A stretch of 33,278 bases of DNA from positions 1 to 33,278 of the forward strand of contig NZ_RSAJ01000024.1 of assembly GCF_003933965.1 (NCBI RefSeq). The letters run 5' to 3'. Under the pieces are notes generated by a model. That model saw only the letters and a program-made list of their open reading frames with translations. It was not told the DNA's origin and did no database searches. This DNA is from Streptomyces sp. RP5T. GTDB lineage: Bacteria > Actinomycetota > Actinomycetes > Streptomycetales > Streptomycetaceae. The translations under genes and the position numbers were made by a program. Every line of letters begins with the position of its first letter. Position 1 is the stretch's first letter. Below are positions 1 to 6,239 of the stretch, one piece after another.

Positions 1-605
1 GTGGTGCGGTGTTCTTCGGCGAGGGCCTGCGCGCGGTCGATGAGCGCGGGCGGCAGGGGTACGGCGGGAACGCGCGTCGGCGCGGCGAGGGCGGGGCTCG
101 GTGCGGGTTCCTCGGGGGTCGCATCCATGGCGGTAGCGGGGAGTTCGTCACGGCGGGGCGTGTCGACGGGCACCGGGGCAGCGGCGGGTTCGGGCTCAGG
201 AACCACCTGGGCAGCAGGTTCTTCCGCGATGCGTGGCGCGTGGGCCAGAAGCGTTCCGCCGAAGAATGCGACGGCAGGCCAGCCGGCCACCACGACGCGC
301 AGTGACGCGGGTACGTGGTCCAGGTCGAGGAGACCGGCGGTTGCGATGTTGGCTCCGAGGGAGGCGGCCAGGGCGATCAGGAACCACAGGCGCGCTCCCC
401 CGGCGGGTTGTCCGGCGCGCTGCTGTTCGCGCATCCGGCGCCAGGCGGCGACCAGCAGCAGATCAACGCTGACCGGGTAGGCCCACGCCTTCCAGCCGCC
501 CTGCCCGGATGCTTCTGCGAGGTCGTGGAGGTGGGAGAAGGACAGGGCGCCCGCGATGACGGCTTGGACGATCACGGCGTCCACGCGGGTGAAGTGGGCA
601 CGCAT
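1..605 (-). CDS. DUF2637 / SpdA-like membrane protein, 3' end beyond window
   Basis: This is a membrane protein of the DUF2637 type, a family usually found beside traB in Streptomyces plasmids and AICEs and thought to help spread the element between mycelial compartments. The ATG at 605 follows a good ribosome site (AAGGAG, 7 bases upstream). The translation begins MRAHFTRVDAVIVQAVIAGA and contains hydrophobic stretches around residues 10-25, 45-55, 72-90 and 100-115, followed by a long Pro/Ala/Glu-rich tail. The reading frame is open to base 1, so the C-terminus is missing from the window. It lies 86 bases downstream of the TraB gene on the same strand and probably shares its transcript. The family assignment is from the N-terminal sequence and context; the role in spread is inferred. 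Confidence 0.82.
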   Translation of the reverse strand, partial: MRAHFTRVDAVIVQAVIAGALSFSHLHDLAEASGQGGWKAWAYPVSVDLLLVAAWRRMREQQRAGQPAGGARLWFLIALAASLGANIATAGLLDLDHVPASLRVVVAGWPAVAFFGGTLLAHAPRIAEEPAAQVVPEPEPAAAPVPVDTPRRDELPATAMDATPEEPAPSPALAAPTRVPAVPLPPALIDRAQALAEEHRT

Positions 606-691
606 CGAGTCGTTCTCCTTCCTGTTCGAGGCATGGGAGGGGTAGGGACGTGGCGCGAGGCGGTCGCGCCAGCCGTTGGGAGAGGGGGCGG

Positions 692-2062
692 TTACTCGGT
701 CACCGGGCGCACGGCCGGAACGGCAGTGGCGGGCGAGGCGACCGCGGCCGGTTCGACGGCTACGGCGGGCCGGAAGGCGTCGAGGCGGGGCAGCTTCGGC
801 ACGAGAGCGGACGTAGCGCGGCAGACGGCCGCCGCTTCATCGAGGGTGAGGTGCGGGGAGCGTGCACGAGACCAGCCGCCGGAAGAGTCGCCCACGATGG
901 CGACGCCAGGGCGTTCGGCGGGGATGGCAGTTGCGGCGAGGGCCGCTTCTGGGGAGATGTCAGCGAGCGCCATGTTGGCGGACGACTCGTCGTTGACGCG
1001 GTGGCAGATGCGGCCGGTGAGCTGGGCGCGGAGCATGGTGGCGCCCTTGCCGAGTTCGGAGCCGAAGCGCTGCCCACAGACTTCGAGGTAGATGCCGGCC
1101 GCACGGCCGAGCTGGGCGATGCGGATGAGCTTGGTGACCATGGCGTCGCGACGCTTCTCGTCGTCCCGGCTCGCGGCGAGGAAGAGCTCCGCCACCTCGT
1201 CGACGACGACCACGACCGGCACCGGCCGCACCTTCTCGGGCAGACCCCACACGTCCGAGGTGAGGATGTCATCAGGGCCCGCCCCGGACCGGAGCCCGAT
1301 CAGCCGGAACCGGGCCTCCATCTCGTCCATCAGGACGTCAAGGAGTTCGTTCGCCCGGTCCGGGGTGTCCGCGAGGGCCGACAGGCGGGGCGCGAACGGC
1401 GCCAGTTCCACACCCCACTTGCAGTCGATCCCGACGAGCACGACCGGTTGCCGGGCAAGCCCGCACAGCAGATTGCGCAGGTATACGGACTTGCCGGACT
1501 GCGTTGCGCCGAGGATGAGTTCATGCGGCACAGCACGGAAGTCCCTTACGTGCCAACGCCCGTCATCCCGCAGCGCCATCGGGAGAGAGAGCAGACCGCC
1601 GTTGTCACGACGGCGCCGAGCGGGCCGTACGTCCGCGAGTACATCCCAGCCGATCAGCCGCAGTTCGAGCCACCCCGGCTTGATCGGACGGATGTGCACG
1701 GCATGCGCGGCCCAGGCGTGCCGCAACCGGTCGGCGGAAGCGAGGAAGTCTTCCGGCGCCTGGCCGGTCGCCATACGCAGCCGCATCACGAGACCGGCGC
1801 TGGTCGGTATGGGGAACGACCTGCGAGGCGGTACCGGCCCGGCTTCCCGCCCGATCATTCGGGCAGTGGCCCGGCGCATGGCCGAAGCCGGAACGGTCAG
1901 ACCACAGGCGTCCATGGTCGTGCGGTACGACGTCAGCACCCTCACCGCGACGAGCGGATAGCCGACGAGCCACCAGAACACGACGGGCACTCGACGACGC
2001 AGCACCAGCAGCGCGACCAGGCCCAACAAACCAAGGATGAGCGCCCAGACGGTGTTGGTCAT
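692..2062 (-). CDS. traB: TraB-like FtsK/SpoIIIE DNA translocase
   Basis: This is a 456-residue FtsK/SpoIIIE-family ATPase of the kind that alone moves double-stranded DNA between hyphae in Streptomyces conjugation. Two hydrophobic segments near residues 5-22 and 25-45 would anchor it in the membrane. Walker A is GATQSGKS (185-192) and Walker B is VVVVVDEVAEL (283-293). An Ala/Val/Pro-rich tail follows the ATPase domain. The frame extends upstream to 2161, but MTNTVWALIL at 2062 is the natural start: the membrane segment begins there and it lies 5 bases after the stop of the upstream gene, suggesting translational coupling. It sits between the SCO3933-like regulator and the Spd-like gene, a standard AICE order. 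The symbol is by analogy with pSAM2-type elements. Confidence 0.88.
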   Translation of the reverse strand: MTNTVWALILGLLGLVALLVLRRRVPVVFWWLVGYPLVAVRVLTSYRTTMDACGLTVPASAMRRATARMIGREAGPVPPRRSFPIPTSAGLVMRLRMATGQAPEDFLASADRLRHAWAAHAVHIRPIKPGWLELRLIGWDVLADVRPARRRRDNGGLLSLPMALRDDGRWHVRDFRAVPHELILGATQSGKSVYLRNLLCGLARQPVVLVGIDCKWGVELAPFAPRLSALADTPDRANELLDVLMDEMEARFRLIGLRSGAGPDDILTSDVWGLPEKVRPVPVVVVVDEVAELFLAASRDDEKRRDAMVTKLIRIAQLGRAAGIYLEVCGQRFGSELGKGATMLRAQLTGRICHRVNDESSANMALADISPEAALAATAIPAERPGVAIVGDSSGGWSRARSPHLTLDEAAAVCRATSALVPKLPRLDAFRPAVAVEPAAVASPATAVPAVRPVTE

Positions 2063-2067
2063 GGCGA

Positions 2068-2415
2068 TCAGCCCTGCACCGACGCCGGAGCGTCGACCAT
2101 GACGGCGTCCGCCCGGTAGGCGATGCCGTGCCGCATCCGGCCGCCGAACTCGCTCTCCCACGGCCGGGCGATCAGCCCGGACAGGATGACCGGAGCTCCC
2201 ATCACCAGACCCTCACCGATGCCCTGCTCCGGGACGGTGACCTTGATCATGTCCGAACCGCCCTGCGCGATGAAGACGACCTCCAGCACCATGAGCCGCT
2301 GGTTGGTCACCGGGTCCACAGCGATCTCACCGGTCTGACGGTCTCTCACCTTCACCTCGGGCAGCTTCGTAACGAGCAGGGTCGCGTCCGAGGCGTTCAC
2401 GGGAATGACTCGCAT
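2068..2415 (-). CDS. SCO3933-family regulatory protein of the tra operon
   Basis: This 115-residue protein begins MRVIPVNASDATLLVTKLPE and resembles the small SCO3933-family proteins commonly found just before traB in actinomycete elements. They are annotated as regulatory, but no biochemical role is established that I can cite. No DNA-binding motif or membrane segment is obvious; the protein is rich in beta-prone residues. A ribosome site (GAAGAGG) lies about 9 bases before the ATG. It is the first gene of the transcript running leftward through traB and the Spd-like gene, and the DNA upstream of it holds three copies of the GTCTAG-type operator, so its transcription is probably repressible. 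Confidence 0.75.
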   Translation of the reverse strand: MRVIPVNASDATLLVTKLPEVKVRDRQTGEIAVDPVTNQRLMVLEVVFIAQGGSDMIKVTVPEQGIGEGLVMGAPVILSGLIARPWESEFGGRMRHGIAYRADAVMVDAPASVQG

Positions 2416-2464
2416 TTCTTGAACCTCTTCTGTTGGCGACGCTCCATGAGCGCCGGTCTGTCCC

Positions 2465-2567
2465 GTATACCCCCCTAGACAGCAAGGGAGGTCGCCCGCC
2501 CTAACTGTCTAGGGGGGTTGACGGAAACAGTAAACCGCCACCAGCCCAACTGTCTAGGGGGGTATAC
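2465..2567. promoter_or_regulatory. Operator cluster upstream of the tra operon
   Basis: Seen directly: an 18-base sequence at 2465-2482 (GTATACCCCCCTAGACAG) recurs as a perfect inverted copy at 2550-2567, and a third copy of its core (CTGTCTAGGGGGGT) lies at 2505-2518 in the same direction as the second. The core GTCTAGGGGG matches half of the palindromes at 4291-4306 and 4858-4873. The cluster lies in the 178-base gap before the tra operon and after the stop of the phosphatase gene, so it can serve only the tra promoter. It is probably a repressor-binding array; the protein that binds is not shown by the sequence. Confidence 0.7.
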
Positions 2568-2593
2568 GAATCCGTCCCGGAGGACGGGAGTCG

Positions 2594-3415
2594 CTACGGC
2601 AGGACCCAGTGCAAGGCGGTGGCGTCGTCGTGCGTCTTGCCTCGCGGCCAGCGGCGGCCCTCGGAGTCGCCGGCCTCGGCCTCCCGGACGCGACGGATCA
2701 ACTCGGCCGGCCCGGACGCACTGAGGACGGCCAACGTCTGGGGCCACGTGGAGAGTTCGAAGGAGTCGACCAGTCTCGTCGCACCGTCGCTCAGCAGGGA
2801 CACGGACGTCAGCGACTCCAGCGGCACGGCCCCGGTGAGAGCGTGTTGGGCCGCCTGCGGGTCCGGCCCGGCGATCCAGAAGCCCCCAGGTCGATTGCGG
2901 TGCCCCGTAAGAGCGTCGCGGTACTCGGCCAGAGCGGCGGCATGTTGGGGCGAGCCGGTCGGGAGCGCGTCGACCGGCCCGCGCAGCTGCCTGCCGACCT
3001 CGTCCAGGCGCTGATCTGTGATTGCGTTCGTCTTGCCGTCAGCGTCGGCGAGCAACAGCGTTGAGTCGCCGAGGACGAGGTACTCCAGGGCCCCCGCAGT
3101 GACGCGCACGGCAAGGACCGTACTGGTGGGACTGGCCCTATAGGTCAGGTCGCAAGTGTCCTCGTGCAGCGAGCGGACAGCCCGGATCGAGTCGGCGAGG
3201 CAGGCGGTGAGCGGCCGGGTGGATTGTGCGGTGATGGCGCCCAGCAGCAACCCACCCAGCGTCGAGGAGAACCACGCGATGCCGTGAGTGCATCCGGTCT
3301 CCGCACCAGCCACGCCGGCACCGTCGAGGAGGACGGCCGCACCGGGCGCGGCAGCGGCGAAGTCCTCATTCTCCCGGCCCGGTTCGGCGGGCTGCGAGTC
3401 GAGGACGACGTTCAC
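2594..3415 (-). CDS. PP2C-like protein phosphatase
   Basis: This 273-residue protein shows the metal-binding and core signatures of PP2C serine/threonine phosphatases: an ENEDF motif near residue 16, LLDGAG near 29-34, LGDST near 135, LLSDGATR near 208 and a C-terminal HDDATALH. It would dephosphorylate a protein partner in the cytoplasm. The GTG start (3415-3413) overlaps the TGA of the upstream HTH gene in a GTGA arrangement, so the two are translationally coupled. With the RsbW-like ATPase at 4439-4840 this gives a kinase/phosphatase pair reminiscent of partner switching, here on a conjugative element. The substrate is unknown. Confidence 0.75.
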   Translation of the reverse strand: MNVVLDSQPAEPGRENEDFAAAAPGAAVLLDGAGVAGAETGCTHGIAWFSSTLGGLLLGAITAQSTRPLTACLADSIRAVRSLHEDTCDLTYRASPTSTVLAVRVTAGALEYLVLGDSTLLLADADGKTNAITDQRLDEVGRQLRGPVDALPTGSPQHAAALAEYRDALTGHRNRPGGFWIAGPDPQAAQHALTGAVPLESLTSVSLLSDGATRLVDSFELSTWPQTLAVLSASGPAELIRRVREAEAGDSEGRRWPRGKTHDDATALHWVLP

Positions 3416-4263
3416 GCCGTCGTCTCCTCGTCGTGCAGATACAGCGGGGTGAGCAGTTCGACGGATTGTGGTTCCTCTGTCGCAGGGTCGTACTCGACAC
3501 TCACCAAGGTCGAGAAGTGACGCTCACCCACCTGCCCCCACAGAGTGTTCAGGTCGGAGGAGAGCAGCTGGACGACACCGAGGGAGCCCGCCGTGTGGAT
3601 GCCAGCGATAGCGAGCACCGAGCCGTTGCCGTCCGGGCGAGGAAGCCGCCCGAGGTATCCGACGTCATGCGGGCGGTAGGGCTCCGTGTCCGCTCCCGCA
3701 CGGTACGAGGTGCCGGTACGGCGGTCCGCCAGGGCCCAGGGCTCACCGTCGGGGTGCTCCCAAACGAGTACCGGATCCTGGGCGTACAGGTCGCTCATGG
3801 CCTGAGACATAGAAGGTCCGCAGACGACGACCAGACCGTCACGGTTGAGGTCGACTTCACCACTCACCTGCACGTGCCCGGAACTCACGTCGAGGCCGTA
3901 CGACTTGGCCAGCTCTTCGAGCCGTTTCCCGGAGTTCATGTCGGTCATGGCGACGACCGGACGCTTCTTGGCACCGTCCCACCGCAGCGGGGTCACGATG
4001 GTTACGGCACCAGCCCCGAGGAAGGCCCCCTCAGGCGCCGGCCCGGTGTGCCGGATCTGATGAATGCGCCCGCGGCTCAGACCGGCCTTTTCAGCGATCT
4101 GGGCGTACGACAGCCCTTGCGCATGCAGGTCCTGAACCACGCGGCGGCGCAGCCGGGCGAGCTCGGTCACCTCCTGCTGGGCGTCGGCCAGCCGGGACGT
4201 GACCTCACGCAACAGCAGGTACGGATCATCAATCGCCATGATCCGTTGCAACTCGTCCGACAT
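3412..4263 (-). CDS. HTH (sigma-region-4-like) regulator coupled to PP2C
   Basis: This 283-residue protein has a predicted helical N-terminus (about 15-50) followed by a helix-turn-helix of the sigma region 4 type, GLSYAQIAEKAGLSRGRIHQ, near residues 52-71. The remainder (about 80-283) is a mixed domain I do not recognise, containing LVVVCGPSMSQ and LLSSDLNTLWGQVG, possibly a ligand or nucleotide-sensing module. I chose the ATG at 4263 because GGAGG lies 8 bases upstream; the frame extends further but the extra residues are not convincing. A perfect 16-base palindrome sits 28 bases upstream, so the gene may regulate itself. It is the leading candidate for the protein that reads the GTCTAG operators, although that is inference. 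Confidence 0.75.
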   Translation of the reverse strand: MSDELQRIMAIDDPYLLLREVTSRLADAQQEVTELARLRRRVVQDLHAQGLSYAQIAEKAGLSRGRIHQIRHTGPAPEGAFLGAGAVTIVTPLRWDGAKKRPVVAMTDMNSGKRLEELAKSYGLDVSSGHVQVSGEVDLNRDGLVVVCGPSMSQAMSDLYAQDPVLVWEHPDGEPWALADRRTGTSYRAGADTEPYRPHDVGYLGRLPRPDGNGSVLAIAGIHTAGSLGVVQLLSSDLNTLWGQVGERHFSTLVSVEYDPATEEPQSVELLTPLYLHDEETTA

Positions 4264-4290
4264 GACCACACCTCCTAGAACTAGCCAGGA

Positions 4291-4306
4291 GTCTAGGGCC
4301 CTAGAC
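4291..4306. promoter_or_regulatory. Perfect palindromic operator before the HTH gene
   Basis: The 16 bases GTCTAGGGCCCTAGAC read identically on both strands. They lie 28 bases before the start of the HTH gene and share GTCTAG-N4-CTAGAC with the site at 4858-4873; the half-site recurs three times before the tra operon. This is probably a repressor site. Confidence 0.7.
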
Positions 4307-4438
4307 AGAACGGGCGCGAGACGCCGTCCCGAATGAACCCCGATCACGTAGAACGCGGACCTTCGCCGGGGCACCCCCTTGGGGCTCACCACCCACCGCT
4401 TGCGGGACAGACGCAGGGCGCGTCTCCACCACGGACCA

Positions 4439-4840
4439 TCACCCGCTCACCCGAGCGAGCTCCGCCCACACGCAGCGCCCGCCCGCAGGTCGATCCTTCA
4501 CACCCCAGTCCTTGGCGCAGGCCGAGACCATCAGGAGCCCACGGCCGCTCTGGTCCTCAGCGCCGTTCACGCTCCGCACCTGAGGCTCGCTTTCGCCGCC
4601 CTGGTCGACGACCTGGATACGAACAAAATCGTCAGTGAAGCCGACGACCACCTGGAACCACCCGAGGTACCAGCCACTCCGGGTGTGCCGTACGGCATTG
4701 GCCGCCAGCTCGCCGACCACCAGGACGGCGTCGTCCACAAGGCGCGGATCTTCGCCCTCCAGCAGAGCGGCAGCGAAGTGACGAGCTTCGGCCACCTGCC
4801 AGGCCTGGCCAGGGAACATGCGGGCCCAGTCTTTGGGCAT
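4439..4840 (-). CDS. RsbW-like ATP-binding regulatory protein
   Basis: This 133-residue protein is a small GHKL-type ATPase of the anti-sigma-factor kinase family that is very common in Streptomyces. Visible motifs are the N box LVVGELAANAVRHT (about 41-54), the G1-like IQVVDQGGE (about 75-83) and the G2-like QSGRGLLMVSACAKDWGV (about 97-114). It may phosphorylate or sequester a partner in the cytoplasm. The ATG at 4840 is preceded by a palindromic operator 18 bases upstream. A gene of this type beside an XRE-DUF5753 regulator is a standard Streptomyces pairing, and the nearby PP2C-like gene could oppose it. The substrate cannot be read from the sequence. Confidence 0.8.
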   Translation of the reverse strand: MPKDWARMFPGQAWQVAEARHFAAALLEGEDPRLVDDAVLVVGELAANAVRHTRSGWYLGWFQVVVGFTDDFVRIQVVDQGGESEPQVRSVNGAEDQSGRGLLMVSACAKDWGVKDRPAGGRCVWAELARVSG

Positions 4841-4857
4841 GGGAAGACTCCCTCATT

Positions 4858-4873
4858 GTCTAGGGGGCTAGAC
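4858..4873. promoter_or_regulatory. Palindromic operator before the ATPase gene
   Basis: GTCTAG and CTAGAC are separated by four G bases, giving the same half-site spacing as the palindrome at 4291-4306. It lies 18 bases before the ATPase start, a position that would overlap the promoter or leader. Confidence 0.7.
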
Positions 4874-4937
4874 GTTGCAGTGAGCAGAGTATTCCTGCGC
4901 ATGGCCGATGAGCCAGGCATCTTGAGGAATTATTCCT

Positions 4938-5801
4938 CTATCGAGTGGCGGAGGTATCCAGGTCCCTGAAGTCCGTCATCACCTGGAGGAGCAGTTCCCG
5001 CACCTCAGACCCGAAGACCGCAGCTTCCTCGAAGCGGCTGAACAGGTCCTCGTAGGCGGCAACTTGGGGGACGTCGTCCACGACCCGCTCACCCCGGAAG
5101 CTCTCCACGACGGCCGTCTCGCGGTCGCACAGGGTGAAGCCATGGCGGGGCATGACAGGTACTGGCCGACGCCACGGAATGACGCCGAGCCGCACGGTGC
5201 TCAGACTCTCGACAGCCAGCAGCCGATCAACCTGGGCGAGCATCAGCGCAGGACTCCCCGGCCAGGTACGCAACACACCCTCGGTGAGCACGAACACCGA
5301 CTCCCGCCCCGGCTCGTACAAGAGGCTCTGCCGCTCCACACGGGCGGCAACGGCACGGCCGACAGCCTCAGGAGAAGCTTTCGGCGCACTGCCGAAGACG
5401 TGCCGCGCGTACTCCGCACTCTGGAGCATGGCCGGCAGGACGACGCACTGGAACGACTGGATCAGGCGAGCCGACCGAACGACGTCATCAAGGAGCACGC
5501 CGATAGAGGCTAGGTCGCCGGATGCCTCGTCGATGCCTGGATCCTCGTCCGGTGCGGCTTCAACGGCGATCAGCAGGTCATGCACCTCACGGGAGGACAC
5601 CTCGTCGAGGTCGAGGGCACGAGACAAGCGGCCCAACACATCGACACTGGGGACCATCCGGCCGTTCTCGACCTTGGACACGGTCGGCTGTCCTACACCG
5701 GCCCGTTGCGCCAACACGGCACCGGTCAAACCAGCGTCCGTACGCAGCCCACGAAGGCGTGCACCCAGCGCCTTCATCCGCTCCCGCCGCTCACTCCCCA
5801 T
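4938..5801 (-). CDS. XRE-family regulator with DUF5753 domain
   Basis: This 287-residue protein has an N-terminal XRE helix-turn-helix, with LRGLRTDAGLTGAVLAQRAG and QPTVSKVENGR covering about residues 16-48, followed by a DUF5753 domain to the C-terminus. The DUF5753 signature includes LPAMLQSAEYARHVF, RQSLLY, VFVLTEGVLRTW, VRLGVIPW and RHGFTLCDRETAVVE. Such proteins are numerous in Streptomyces and usually sit beside a small RsbW-like gene, as here. The ATG at 5801 lacks a clear ribosome site; TAGAAC eight bases upstream could be a -10 box, so the mRNA may be leaderless. ATG at 5777 is an alternative start. It may control the element, but its binding site is unknown. Confidence 0.85.
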   Translation of the reverse strand: MGSERRERMKALGARLRGLRTDAGLTGAVLAQRAGVGQPTVSKVENGRMVPSVDVLGRLSRALDLDEVSSREVHDLLIAVEAAPDEDPGIDEASGDLASIGVLLDDVVRSARLIQSFQCVVLPAMLQSAEYARHVFGSAPKASPEAVGRAVAARVERQSLLYEPGRESVFVLTEGVLRTWPGSPALMLAQVDRLLAVESLSTVRLGVIPWRRPVPVMPRHGFTLCDRETAVVESFRGERVVDDVPQVAAYEDLFSRFEEAAVFGSEVRELLLQVMTDFRDLDTSATR

Positions 5802-6076
5802 ATCCAAGGGTTCTACACCACTAGGCAGACGACAGCGGGCGCGAGACCCTAGATGATCAACAGCGCCACGACCATGATTCAAACTTTCTCTACTGGTTCA
5901 AGGCAGCTCGCTCCGCTCCCCGCGCGCGGCCCGGCCCCCGGCCGGGCCTGCGCTCCTGTCTCCGCCCCGCTCCAGCCCGGCCGGCGCCCGTGCCGCGCTC
6001 AAAGCATGCAGCGCCTGATGCCAGAGAAGGGGTACGTCGTGGCTGGGGCGGTCGGCTCCACGGCTTTAGGCAGCCA

Positions 6077-6187
6077 CTTTGGCGCGAGCCTCGAAGATCA
6101 TGGCCCCAACGTCGTGCTTTAACGGGCAGGTCCACAGACTGCCCGACGCGCCGGAAGCTTACGGGGCCATGATCACTCGCGCCAAAG
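6077..6187. repeat. Nested inverted-repeat structure in a 438-base gap
   Basis: The gap 5802-6239 holds no convincing gene; its left part is a G+C-rich tract. At 6077-6088 (CTTTGGCGCGAG) and 6096-6107 (GATCATGGCCCC) are two 12-base arms that recur inverted at 6163-6174 and 6176-6187. Between them lies a further hairpin, CGGGCAG at 6123-6129 with CTGCCCG at 6139-6145. Paired, this gives a long stem with an asymmetric internal loop and a branched tip. It could be an RNA, a replication or transfer site of the element, or a miniature mobile element. A minus-strand ORF crosses it, but I do not think it is coding. Confidence 0.5.
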
Positions 6188-6239
6188 CAGCTCCAGCCCA
6201 AAGCCGTTCCACCGACCTCAGAGCATCAGCGCTTGCGTC

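Noticed and set aside
315..2119. Long plus-strand ORFs opposite the tra genes
   Set aside because: They are antisense shadows typical of high G+C DNA; the minus strand carries Walker motifs, membrane spans and ribosome sites.
5890..6201. Minus-strand ORF of 103 codons
   Set aside because: It crosses the nested inverted repeat and a low-complexity G+C tract, and codon use does not look like a gene; the DNA structure is the more likely signal.
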